IMG/VR virus record: IMGVR_UViG_3300043331_001774
Location: 1-36,871 of that record
Reading direction: 5' to 3' (one strand)
Length of the DNA stretch: 36,871 nt
DNA from: a virus
This document shows positions 5,399-12,479 of this stretch, one piece after another. The notes beneath the pieces are model-generated. The model was not told the DNA's origin and made no database searches. It worked only from the letters and a program-made list of their open reading frames with translations. A program made the position numbers and the translations under genes. The stretch's first letter is position 1. Each line of letters starts with the position of its first letter.

Positions 5399-5703
5399 CC
5401 CGGACGATCAGCACTATGGATGTCTGCCGGGCGTCTGGCCTCAGCTACCGCGTGATCGACTACTGGGTGCGAGTGGGGGCGGTCGAGCCGTCTGTCCCCG
5501 CCCGCGGCTCGGGCCACAGTCGCGAGTGGTCGCCACGAGAGTTCAACATCCTCGTCGCCCTGGGACGGGTGTGGCGGGACCTGAACGAGCTCGGGCTAAC
5601 GATGGGCACCGCGCTGGTACGGCAGCTATGGGTCGAGCTCTACGAGAACGGGGCGGCGTTGATCGCCCTGGACACCGTGATGATTGGAGTGAGTTGTGAC
5701 TGA
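5383..5703 (+). CDS. MerR-like DNA-binding protein
   Basis: This 106-residue protein has a winged helix-turn-helix of the MerR type. MDVCRASGLSYRVIDYWVRVGAVEPS (12-37) gives the recognition helices. A G-x-G-H-S-REWSPREFNIL segment (about 42-57) fits the MerR wing and following helix. The rest is helical, without a ligand domain. Similar short proteins act as repressors or excisionase-like factors. ATG 5383 has GGAGG three bases upstream, which is close; the in-frame ATG 5416 would begin exactly at MDVCRAS and is an alternative. It lies inside the ERF operon and overlaps both neighbours. Its target is unknown. Confidence 0.65.
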   Translation: MGTVVARTISTMDVCRASGLSYRVIDYWVRVGAVEPSVPARGSGHSREWSPREFNILVALGRVWRDLNELGLTMGTALVRQLWVELYENGAALIALDTVMIGVSCD

Positions 5704-5950
5704 TGATTTCGCCGCGAAGACCGCCTACGAAGAGCGGCTGTTCGCCGTGCCCCAGGCGGAGACCCGCATCTACGACCACGCTGTGGCCCTAGTCGCCCAG
5801 GCGCTCGATCAGGTGCGGACGAGCCTGGCTGAGAAGCGCCACGAGCGGGACGAGGTGTTGGCCCCCGAGATCCGCGCGCTGGTGCGCGAAGAGCAGCGTC
5901 TGGAGCGGATGCTGCGGGTCACCAGGGAGCGTGAGGAACCGGAGAAGTGA
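5696..5950 (+). CDS. small coiled-coil protein
   Basis: This is an 84-residue, highly charged protein predicted to be a single long helix or coiled coil (about residues 25-80, dense in E, R, K, L and V). It has no cysteines or membrane segments. The GTG start at 5696 has GGAG (5686-5689) six bases upstream and overlaps the previous stop by eight bases. Its own stop overlaps the next GTG. It could be a dimerising accessory factor; no family was recognised. Confidence 0.55.
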   Translation: MTDDFAAKTAYEERLFAVPQAETRIYDHAVALVAQALDQVRTSLAEKRHERDEVLAPEIRALVREEQRLERMLRVTREREEPEK

Positions 5951-6345
5951 ACGCACGGTCTACGCTCACGAGCGTGACCAGCTTCGGTGACTGGACGCCG
6001 AAGGATTCCTTCGCCCCTCGCTCGCAGCCCGACCCGCGCTACGTCGCCCAGCGAATTCATGAATTGCGCCAGTTTCTGGCCGGGCTGGTGGGCAACCAGA
6101 TCGCCGACTGGACCGACCTGACCCGCGACGAGCAGGACATCGCCGTCGCCCTCGGTGTCCAGCTCACCGTCCACCTGCTCGCCAAGGGGCGCGACGGCTC
6201 AGCGCTGGCGCTGCACGAGGCCCGCCGCTTCCTGCGTGACGAGCCGGAGTGGCGTGAGCTGACCCCGCAGGAAGCGGCGGTCGCCCTGGCGATGGTCGAT
6301 GACGTGGTGCGATGGCTCATCCTGGAGGGGACGGAAATCGCCTGA
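5947..6345 (+). CDS. hypothetical helical protein
   Basis: This is a 132-residue helical protein without recognised motifs. The start taken is GTG 5947, which overlaps the previous stop; GGAG sits only two bases upstream. A second in-frame GTG at 5974 would begin at VTSFGDW and lies just downstream of a TACGCT box (5961-5966), so a shorter form is possible. The C-terminal half is amphipathic and includes a hydrophobic segment near AVALAMVDDVVRWLIL, which is too short and interrupted for a clear membrane helix. The stop overlaps the next ATG by one base. Confidence 0.5.
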   Translation: MNARSTLTSVTSFGDWTPKDSFAPRSQPDPRYVAQRIHELRQFLAGLVGNQIADWTDLTRDEQDIAVALGVQLTVHLLAKGRDGSALALHEARRFLRDEPEWRELTPQEAAVALAMVDDVVRWLILEGTEIA

Positions 6346-6494
6346 TGGAACGACCCCGCTGCGACTATCGCCACGACGACGAACGGATGGCCGACTGGGC
6401 TCTGATCGGCGAGGCGGGCGACTTCTTTGTCTGTGACGAGCACTTTCAACAGCGCACCGACGAGGGCAAGCGCGGCTGGAGCAGAATCGTCTGA
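6345..6494 (+). CDS. 49-residue hypothetical protein
   Basis: This small gene lies between overlapping neighbours: ATG 6345 shares a base with the previous TGA, and its own TGA shares a base with ATG 6494 of the endolysin. GGAGGGG sits about 15 bases upstream. The product begins MERPRCDYRH and includes FFVCDEHF, so a C-H / C-x(2)-H metal site is possible. The chained overlaps are the main evidence that it is translated. Function unknown. Confidence 0.5.
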   Translation: MERPRCDYRHDDERMADWALIGEAGDFFVCDEHFQQRTDEGKRGWSRIV

Positions 6495-7441
6495 TGGGCT
6501 CGATCTATCTCGACTTCCTTGACGACGCCGTCAAGGTTGCCGCCGAGGCCACCGGCTACTCCTGGAAGGTGTACGACTCGTCATGGCTGCACCGGGCGCG
6601 CAGCTCGGGCGGCTACGACACCCTCCCCCTGTGCGTGATGTGGCACCACACGGCCGGGGCCGACAACGCCCAAGGCGAGGCCGATTACATGGTCAAGCAG
6701 GCCGACGCCCGGCCGATCGCCAACATCTGCGTCGACTCCAAGATCGCCATCGTGATGGCGGGCGGGGCGACCAACACCAACGGCTCGGGGGTCAACAGCC
6801 CGATGACGTTCTCCCGCGGCACGGTTGCCAAGGACGACATGAACCGGCGCGCCGTGGGGATCGAAATCTGCAACAACGGGGTCGGCGCGACCTACCCCGA
6901 GAAGCAAATGAACTTCCTGTTCGCCCTCAGCAACGAGATCAACCGGCGCTGTGGCAACCAGCCCACCGACGTGTGCACCCACCAGCACTACGCGCCCGAC
7001 CGCAAGATCGACCCCGCTGTCGCCGCGGCGGTCCAGGGTGTCTGGAAGCCCCGCAGCGTCAACAGCTCGGGCAGCTGGAACGTCGAGGACCTGCGGGCTG
7101 AGTGCAAGCGGCGCTGGGCTGGAACAGCGCCCGGCCCGACGCCCCCACCCACACCGACCGAGGAGGACGACATGGTCTGGCGCGTAGCGAAGTGGGCCGA
7201 AGGCAACGCCTACTACATCGGGGACGGCAACAAGTCGTGGCACGTCCCGAGCGAGATCGACGCCGACGAGGCGGCGTGCATGATGGCGCCGGGGGCGGTC
7301 AACGTCGTGCGCTGCGTCTGGGACAAGGCCGACGACGCCAACTCCGGTCCGCGCATGGTGACGAGCTGGGGCCAGATCAAGGCCACGTGCGGAACCAACG
7401 CCCTGAAGAAGTACGTCGGGGTGAATCCCAAGATTCAGTGA
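6494..7441 (+). CDS. endolysin, N-acetylmuramoyl-L-alanine amidase
   Basis: This 315-residue lysin has an N-terminal Amidase_2/PGRP-type zinc amidase that cuts the bond between muramic acid and the stem peptide. Zinc ligands are expected at the WHHT motif (H51/H52) and at THQHY (H163/H165). A family-type acid position is D173 in DRKIDP. VGIEICNN (121-128) is the central strand that precedes the helix in this fold. A proline/threonine linker (about 211-225) leads to a C-terminal domain of about 90 residues with repeated tryptophans, likely a cell-wall binding or structural module. ATG 6494 overlaps the previous stop. It is followed by the holin candidate, the usual lysis arrangement. No signal peptide is seen, so export through a holin is expected. 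Confidence 0.88.
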   Translation: MGSIYLDFLDDAVKVAAEATGYSWKVYDSSWLHRARSSGGYDTLPLCVMWHHTAGADNAQGEADYMVKQADARPIANICVDSKIAIVMAGGATNTNGSGVNSPMTFSRGTVAKDDMNRRAVGIEICNNGVGATYPEKQMNFLFALSNEINRRCGNQPTDVCTHQHYAPDRKIDPAVAAAVQGVWKPRSVNSSGSWNVEDLRAECKRRWAGTAPGPTPPPTPTEEDDMVWRVAKWAEGNAYYIGDGNKSWHVPSEIDADEAACMMAPGAVNVVRCVWDKADDANSGPRMVTSWGQIKATCGTNALKKYVGVNPKIQ

Positions 7442-7464
7442 CCGCTTGCGGCTGAACTTGACCA

Positions 7465-7794
7465 ATGGCGTCCCACATCCCCCGGCCGCCAGTCAAGACG
7501 ATGACCGACTTCGTCGTCTTCTGCTTCGTCAGCATCGTCGTCATCATCCTCGTCACGTCAGCGGTCGGCGTGGTGGTGATCACGATCGCCGACCCCGACC
7601 GCGATCAGAGCAACGTGATCAACGTGCTCGCCGACATCATGACCACGCTCATCGGCTCGCTGGTCGGCTTCATCGCCGGGAAGGGCAGCGGCCGTAGTGA
7701 GGTGCAGGACGAGATCATCGAGCGTGAGCGCGAGGAGATCATGCGCGACCGCGAGACCATTCAGCGTGAGCGCGAGGAGCGTCTGCAACAGTGA
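7465..7794 (+). CDS. holin candidate with two membrane helices and coiled-coil tail
   Basis: This 109-residue protein has two hydrophobic segments (about 15-42 and 54-72) joined by a short charged loop, then a strongly charged helical tail of E and R (about 78-109). Size, topology and position directly after the amidase fit a class II-type phage holin, which would open the membrane for the endolysin. The charged tail is longer than in minimal holins and may form a coiled coil. ATG 7465 lacks a strong ribosome site. The next gene overlaps by four bases (GTGA). Confidence 0.65.
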   Translation: MASHIPRPPVKTMTDFVVFCFVSIVVIILVTSAVGVVVITIADPDRDQSNVINVLADIMTTLIGSLVGFIAGKGSGRSEVQDEIIEREREEIMRDRETIQREREERLQQ

Positions 7795-8543
7795 CCCCGA
7801 AGCAGGGCTTCTGGACGATCATCACGATCGTCACCGTGATCGGGGTCGGTCTGGCGTCCGGCTTGCTCACCAACGCCTATGCGTCGAGCGCCGCAACCAC
7901 GACCACCACGACGGCCGTGGTCCCGGGGGGCGTCCCTGGCCCTCCGGGGCCGCCTGGGCCCACCGGGCCGCCCGGTGAGAGAGGAGCGCAAGGTGAACAA
8001 GGACCGCCTGGAGAACCAGGTCAGCGTGGCCCTATTGGTCCTGTCGGTCGTCCTGGCGTCGATGGCGACCCTGGCGTGGCTGGTCGTCCTGGGCCTGCTG
8101 GACCCACTGGTCCGCAAGGTCCCGCGGGTTCGCCTGGCCCGGCAGGGGAGGACGGAGCTGACGGAGTCGACGGAGCGCCCGGCGACGACGGAGCCACCGG
8201 CGCATCAGGGCCACCCGGGCCTGCTGGTGATCCCGGACCAGTGGGACCCCGAGGACGCACTGGAGACGTGGGGGCTCCCGGTGCAGCAGGAGTACCCGGA
8301 CCCGAAGGGCCTGCCGGACCACCTGGCAGCACGGGTCCGCCGGGCCCACAAGGCGAAGCCGGACCTGCCGGACCACCTGGCGGCGTGGGCCCACCGGGAG
8401 AACAGGGCCCCCCGGGCGATCCGGGACCCGTAGGGCCACCAGGGCTCGGATGCCCCGAGGGGATGGAGTTGGTGACGATCGTCGTCCACCAGCGCGTGCC
8501 CGAGGACACTGACCGGGAGATTCAGGTCTGCGCTAGTCCGTGA
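7791..8543 (+). CDS. membrane-anchored collagen-like protein
   Basis: This 250-residue protein has a hydrophobic segment (8-30) that is a signal anchor or signal peptide, a threonine-rich spacer (35-43), then about 175 residues of collagen-type G-X-Y triplets (about 46-222). It ends in a small tail domain with two cysteines (in LGCPEG and QVCASP). By analogy with bacterial and viral collagen-like proteins, the triplets would form a trimeric rod outside the membrane. The GTG start overlaps the holin stop, so both are co-translated. Its role in a lysis block is unclear: it may span the periphery as a spanin substitute, decorate the host surface or aid virion release. The triplet DNA is low-complexity and opens several other frames. 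Confidence 0.75.
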   Translation: MTPKQGFWTIITIVTVIGVGLASGLLTNAYASSAATTTTTTAVVPGGVPGPPGPPGPTGPPGERGAQGEQGPPGEPGQRGPIGPVGRPGVDGDPGVAGRPGPAGPTGPQGPAGSPGPAGEDGADGVDGAPGDDGATGASGPPGPAGDPGPVGPRGRTGDVGAPGAAGVPGPEGPAGPPGSTGPPGPQGEAGPAGPPGGVGPPGEQGPPGDPGPVGPPGLGCPEGMELVTIVVHQRVPEDTDREIQVCASP

Positions 8544-8613
8544 CGAGGGCGATGATGCTCAGCACGAGCGCCGCCACAGCCATCAAGAGCGTCAGGTCAC
8601 CGAGCCGGTTCAT
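8533..8613 (-). CDS. 26-residue single-helix membrane peptide
   Basis: ATG at 8613 (complement) opens a 26-residue peptide beginning [12 protein letters not shown]. It is almost entirely one hydrophobic helix (about residues 7-24) with charged ends. The start overlaps the stop of the S74 tail fibre gene as ATGA, the same coupling used along the operon, which is the main support. It is the last gene of the leftward block and overlaps the end of the collagen-like gene on the opposite strand by 11 bases. It could act on the membrane during lysis or be a small structural peptide; function unknown. Confidence 0.55.
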   Translation of the reverse strand: MNRLGDLTLLMAVAALVLSIIALVTD

Positions 8614-9725
8614 GCCAGCCTCGCTTCCAGTTGGTCGATGCGGTCCAGGGCGTTCCCCAGCGCCGAGAACAGCAGGGGGACGAGCTTGCCGTAGTCGACC
8701 ATCATCGGGTCGATCGCCCCCGAAGGCGTGTAGCCCTCCGGGTTACCGCTGGTGGCGTACGGGGCGACGGTCGAGATGTCCTGGGCGCTGAGCATGTCGA
8801 ACTCCTTGCCGTTGGGGTCATCCCGCCAGCGGCCCCGGAAGGCGAGCCGGGCGAGCTGCTGGGCGCGCCGGGCGGCGTCGGTGATCGGGGCCAGACGCTC
8901 CTTCAGGCGCATGTCTGAGCCCTCGTCGTAGACCACGGTCAGACCAGCGCCCTTCTTGATCGAGCCGACCGGCTGGTCGACGTTTACCTGGAAGGCGATC
9001 CAGCGCGTGCCCTCGACGAAGTTGGAGTTACCCTTCCGCCCCAGGGCCAGGTTGGCCACGGTGAGGTTGCCGCTGTCAACGGTCGAGCGGTAGGTGCCGT
9101 TGACGTTCTGGTGCGCGCCGGGGTCGTTGAGCTCGGGGTTGACTCCCCATGTGAGCCTGCCGGTCATGGTGTCCCCGTCGACCTGGACGTAGTTGCTGGC
9201 GTCGATCGCGGCGATCTTCTCGTCGACGTACCGCTTGGGCGCGGCCTGGTTGGGACCACTGGGCGCATCGGGGTCGGTCATCGTGAAGCGCAGCGCGGTC
9301 AGCCCCGACTGCATCGTCTGGTTCCCCGGCCCCTCCACCGACTTGCGGATGGCGTCGGTCATCGACTGGTCGACGTACGCCTTGCGCGCCGCGTCGGAGT
9401 CGGCAGTCGGGTTGGGCAGGCCGGTGATCTTGTGGTTGGTCATGTCCAACGGGCCGGTCATCGAGTCGCCCGCGTCGTTGACGTAGGTGCTGTCGGCCCA
9501 GCCCTTGGTGATGGCGTGATTGAGGCTCGTCGGCGCGGTGGTGGGCAGGCTGAGCATCCCGGTCATGGTGTCGCCCGACTTCGACACCTTGCTCGCCGCC
9601 ACCGCTTCGACGGCGTTCACGTCGAGGTCGACCGCCTTGGCCAGATCTTCGATGTCGCCCGCCACGTCGATCAGGTCGGCGTCGAGCGGATAGGGGTAGT
9701 TCTGGTTCGGCGTGGTGCCCGGCAT
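8610..9725 (-). CDS. tail fibre with S74 intramolecular chaperone
   Basis: This 371-residue fibre starts at ATG 9725 with AGGAGAG upstream. An N-terminal segment (1-45) probably attaches to the tail. Three repeats containing GDTMTG or GDSMTG (about 51, 86 and 184) are typical trimeric fibre units, alternating with K-x-YVD motifs. The C-terminal 100 residues are an S74 (endosialidase-type) chaperone: GSDMRLKE at 269-276, then a helix, an AQDIS turn, VDYGKLVPLL and a closing coiled coil. In this family the domain folds the trimer and cuts itself off before the conserved Ser, here S270 next to D271. The receptor is unknown. Confidence 0.85.
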   Translation of the reverse strand: MPGTTPNQNYPYPLDADLIDVAGDIEDLAKAVDLDVNAVEAVAASKVSKSGDTMTGMLSLPTTAPTSLNHAITKGWADSTYVNDAGDSMTGPLDMTNHKITGLPNPTADSDAARKAYVDQSMTDAIRKSVEGPGNQTMQSGLTALRFTMTDPDAPSGPNQAAPKRYVDEKIAAIDASNYVQVDGDTMTGRLTWGVNPELNDPGAHQNVNGTYRSTVDSGNLTVANLALGRKGNSNFVEGTRWIAFQVNVDQPVGSIKKGAGLTVVYDEGSDMRLKERLAPITDAARRAQQLARLAFRGRWRDDPNGKEFDMLSAQDISTVAPYATSGNPEGYTPSGAIDPMMVDYGKLVPLLFSALGNALDRIDQLEARLA

Positions 9726-9734
9726 GGTCTCTCC

Positions 9735-10463
9735 TCAGGCTTGGATGACGGCGCGGAACGCGGCGGCGGCAGGGGCGGAGCTGAAGCGGATGGTCACCGT
9801 GTTGGTGTCGGTGCGCTCGATCGCAGTCAAGTCGGCCACGCCCACTTCGATGTTCTCCCACGGCGTCGAGTTGCGGTAGAGCTGGACTGACACGTCGCGG
9901 GTGCCGAGCGTATGGCTGAGCACGACGGCGGTGCTGCCGCCGACATCGGCGTTGTAGCGGGCGGGACCGGCCGGGACCTGCCACGAGCCGTCCGAGCGCA
10001 AGAACTTGGTCAGGTCGATCGTCACCGGCGGCGGCACGGCCCCGCTCTCGGTCTCGGTGAAGTCGAGGATGCTCAGGCTGAGGTCGGTGTCCAACGTCCC
10101 GCCGCCCTCCAGTGGAGCTGTCGTGTCGATCAGGCGCGTCGCCGGAACGGTGCCCTCGGCCTCGGCCGGTGCGGCCCAGGTCCCATCGGAGCGCAGGTAC
10201 TTGGTCAGGTCCACGGTCCCCGGGGACGGCACCGCACCCTTCACGGCCTCGGTGAAGGTTTCGATGTCGAAGGTGCGGTTGGCCGAGAGGTCGCCCCCGC
10301 CCGTGAGCGGCGACCCCGCCGCCGGGAGCACCGTCGTGATCGCCAGCGCCCGTTCTTCGAAGCCGGAGTGGGCATCGGCGATGCCGATCTCGATCTTGTT
10401 CAGGTTGTCGTCGTTGATCGGCTGACCGGAGCCGTTGGTCCAGGTGGTCGGGGTGTAGGTCAT
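9735..10463 (-). CDS. tail fibre protein with duplicated repeat
   Basis: This is a 242-residue fibre. Two similar units of about 70 residues are visible, each with a PLTGGG- or PLEGGG-type strand, a GAVP turn and T(V/I)DLTK(Y/F)LRSDG(T/S)W, followed by a distinct C-terminal beta domain (about 165-242). The repeated LRSDG-x-W pattern is common in phage fibres. ATG 10463 has AAGGAGG close upstream. It lies between two S74 fibre regions and may assemble with them at the tail tip. The sequence does not name a ligand. Confidence 0.7.
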   Translation of the reverse strand: MTYTPTTWTNGSGQPINDDNLNKIEIGIADAHSGFEERALAITTVLPAAGSPLTGGGDLSANRTFDIETFTEAVKGAVPSPGTVDLTKYLRSDGTWAAPAEAEGTVPATRLIDTTAPLEGGGTLDTDLSLSILDFTETESGAVPPPVTIDLTKFLRSDGSWQVPAGPARYNADVGGSTAVVLSHTLGTRDVSVQLYRNSTPWENIEVGVADLTAIERTDTNTVTIRFSSAPAAAAFRAVIQA

Positions 10464-10472
10464 GTGGCCTCC

Positions 10473-10739
10473 TTATGCCGCCAAGAGTGCCTGGACGGTC
10501 GACAGGATCATCGGGTCGGTGATCACGGAGTCGTCCCATCCGGGTCGGCCGATCCCGGCCACGATTGCAGACTCGTAGGCCGCGTCGAAGCCGGGCGAGG
10601 CAGCGAGGCTCCACCGCTGCTGCTGAACCCACGAGTACGGCTCAACGCCCTCGGGTAGCGCCTGGGTGGCCGCGCAAGCCGTGCAACGGCTCAGGAAGTC
10701 CTGATCGGCGGCGAGGGTGGACTGCGTGGCGTAGCTCAT
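10473..10739 (-). CDS. small tail-associated hypothetical protein
   Basis: This is an 88-residue helical protein beginning MSYATQSTLAADQDF, with cysteines in CTACAATQ. Its ATG at 10739 overlaps the stop of the S74 fibre above it (ATGA), so it is part of the fibre transcript. It is too short for a fibre and may be an assembly factor, or a product of unknown role common in tail modules. Confidence 0.5.
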   Translation of the reverse strand: MSYATQSTLAADQDFLSRCTACAATQALPEGVEPYSWVQQQRWSLAASPGFDAAYESAIVAGIGRPGWDDSVITDPMILSTVQALLAA

Positions 10740-11680
10740 GGTGTCTCCAGTTGGGCTTTCAGTTGGGCAACTTCGGCGGTCAGCTCCTGCACCGCGGCGA
10801 CGAGCAACGGGATGAGTTGGGAGGCATCGAGCTGCTGGGAGACGATCGCCCCGGCCGTGGGTGCCATCCCCGCCTCGACATCAGCAGGAGTTGCCACAGC
10901 ATCCTTGGCCCCGGTGACCGCTTGGGGAACAACCTCGGAGACCTCGTGAGCGAAGAAGCCGTCCATCACCTGGCGCGTCGGGTCGGATTTCCAGATCACC
11001 CGGCGAGGCATCAGTCGGCCCAGCCGGTCGAGCGCCCCCGTGATCGGACCCTGGCCCTCTTTCAACCGGTAGTCCGACGACGTGTTGTAGAGCACGGCTG
11101 AGGTCGTGCCGTTGCGGATGATGTTGCCGATGGTGGTGTTGTTCAGCCGGAAGCTGGCGTACTGCGTACCGCTGGCCACCCCGGCCCCGATCTTGTTCCC
11201 GACATAGCAGGCGTTCCCGGCGAGCGAGTTGGTGATGTAGATGTAGACCCCGCCGTCGCTGGTCGGTGGGCGCATGAAGATGCCCACATCAGTGTTGACC
11301 GGGGAGGACTGCCCGAAGCAGAAGTAGTTGTTGGAGAGGAACCGGGCAGTCTCCTTCCCGCTGGCCCAGAACTCGACCACACCGAGCCTCGACTCACCCG
11401 ACGTATTGAGGTGGAGCAACGAGAGCGCGCCGTTGTCCCGGGCCACGATCTCGTTGCCATCAGCGATCAGGTTGAGACCTGCGGTCGGCCCGATCTGCAA
11501 CCCGTGCAGGGTGCTCGTCTCACTCGCATCACCGGTCGAGGTCACACGAATCTTGGGCAACGCGAGATCGCCGCTCATCGTGTCACCGTCCACGTTGACG
11601 TAGCGCGTGTCGCCCTCGGTCCAATCGAGCGGTCCGGGTGGCCCTTCCGGCCCGCGAATGTTGCCCAAGAGTGTCGCCAT
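10736..11680 (-). CDS. tail fibre with collagen-like start and S74 chaperone
   Basis: This is a 314-residue fibre. The first 20 residues (MATLLGNIRGPEGPPGP) resemble the start of the next gene upstream. A GDTMSG repeat at 32-37 follows, then a mainly beta body with many N, S and T residues. From about 200, SSDYRLKE begins an S74 chaperone (S202, D203 being the expected self-cleavage pair), with VMDGFFAHEVSEVVP, an IVSQQLDASQLIPLLV helix and a coiled coil to the end. The start shares one base with the upstream stop (TGATG). It is the second S74 fibre in the operon, so two alternative or nested fibres are likely. Confidence 0.82.
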   Translation of the reverse strand: MATLLGNIRGPEGPPGPLDWTEGDTRYVNVDGDTMSGDLALPKIRVTSTGDASETSTLHGLQIGPTAGLNLIADGNEIVARDNGALSLLHLNTSGESRLGVVEFWASGKETARFLSNNYFCFGQSSPVNTDVGIFMRPPTSDGGVYIYITNSLAGNACYVGNKIGAGVASGTQYASFRLNNTTIGNIIRNGTTSAVLYNTSSDYRLKEGQGPITGALDRLGRLMPRRVIWKSDPTRQVMDGFFAHEVSEVVPQAVTGAKDAVATPADVEAGMAPTAGAIVSQQLDASQLIPLLVAAVQELTAEVAQLKAQLETP

Positions 11681-12144
11681 CAGGCACCGACCAGCTCGTA
11701 CACGTCACCGCTGGACACGTCGAGATAGAGGTCACCGGCGATCGACCCGGAGATCGGCTCGACGGGTGCGCCCGACCCGGTGAACCAGCCGGTGCCGCGC
11801 GGCCCGCTCGGTCCTTGGCTGCCGGTCGCGCCCTGCGGGCCTTGTGGCCCTTGCGCGCCGGGCGGCCCCTGGATGCTCCCGCCGGAGACCCACGCCGTGC
11901 CGTCCCAAATGTGCAGCGAGTCGTCGGCTTCGACGATGTAGGCATCGCCCTGGGCATTGCCGGTCGGGGGTAGGTCGCCGACCGTGGGGACGCTGCCCTG
12001 CATCGTGATCCCGGTGCCAGCCGCGCCCTGTGGACCCTGTGGTCCTTCCGGTCCTGTCGGGCCGGTAGGGCCTTCCGGGCCGGTCGGCCCTTGTGCGCCT
12101 TGGGCTCCTTGCGGTCCCCTGATGTTGCCGACCAGTGCTGCCAT
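11680..12144 (-). CDS. collagen-like tail fibre segment
   Basis: This 154-residue protein begins with the same MA-x-L-x-GNIRGP segment as the following gene. It then has a collagen-type run (about 8-45), a small beta module containing HIWDGTAWV, a second G-X-Y run and a C-terminal module ending GDLYLDVSSGDVYEL. ATG 12144 is taken as start because GGAGG lies four bases upstream; an in-frame GTG three bases earlier is too close to it. It overlaps both neighbours by one base. It probably acts as a rod or linker in the fibre bundle. Confidence 0.7.
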   Translation of the reverse strand: MAALVGNIRGPQGAQGAQGPTGPEGPTGPTGPEGPQGPQGAAGTGITMQGSVPTVGDLPPTGNAQGDAYIVEADDSLHIWDGTAWVSGGSIQGPPGAQGPQGPQGATGSQGPSGPRGTGWFTGSGAPVEPISGSIAGDLYLDVSSGDVYELVGA

Positions 12145-12479
12145 CACCCCTCCAGGGCTAGTTGGTACACGTCGCCCGTCGAAGTGTCGAGGTAGTAGTC
12201 ACCCGGGCTGGCTCCCGCTACCGGCTCCACGGGCGACCCCGGGCCGTCGAACCACTTGGTGCCGTCCTCGCCCGCCGGTCCCGGCACGGCCGCCTTGGCG
12301 TCGACGTACTGCTTGGTGGCCGCCTCCAGTGGCTGCTCGGGATCAGCCGCCAGGGTCAGGCCGCCGGTCATCGTGTCGCCGTCTGCGTTGACGAATCGCT
12401 CATCGCAGCCGGTGCAGTCCCCCGGCGCGGTGGTGCCGATGGACAACAGGTCGGGCCATGGAGGCGTGGTCTGGCTCAT
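12144..12479 (-). CDS. short tail fibre protein, GDTMTG type
   Basis: This is a 111-residue protein with a GDTMTGGLTL unit (about 34-43) and ATKQYVDAK (about 54-62), both typical of phage fibre repeats. Its C-terminal module ends GDYYLDTSTGDVYQL. That module closely resembles the C-terminus of the next gene downstream, so the two are probably duplicates. The start (ATG 12479) overlaps the previous stop (ATGA). Confidence 0.68.
   Translation of the reverse strand: MSQTTPPWPDLLSIGTTAPGDCTGCDERFVNADGDTMTGGLTLAADPEQPLEAATKQYVDAKAAVPGPAGEDGTKWFDGPGSPVEPVAGASPGDYYLDTSTGDVYQLALEG

Noticed and set aside
5961-5980. Leaderless GTG start at 5974 behind a TACGCT box
   Set aside because: The box lies within the chain of overlapping genes and the upstream GTG 5947 overlap is sufficient. 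One -10-like box alone is weak evidence.
7925-8440. CRISPR-like or tandem-repeat array
   Set aside because: The periodicity is nine bases and encodes G-X-Y triplets; there are no constant repeats with unique spacers.
8543-8610. Bidirectional terminator between the converging blocks
   Set aside because: No hairpin with a reasonable stem was found there; the bases are occupied by the 26-residue peptide gene.
9076-10632. Long open minus frame of more than 500 codons across fibre genes
   Set aside because: It is R-, G- and H-rich and lies out of frame with the fibre genes that have clear S74 and GDTMTG motifs.
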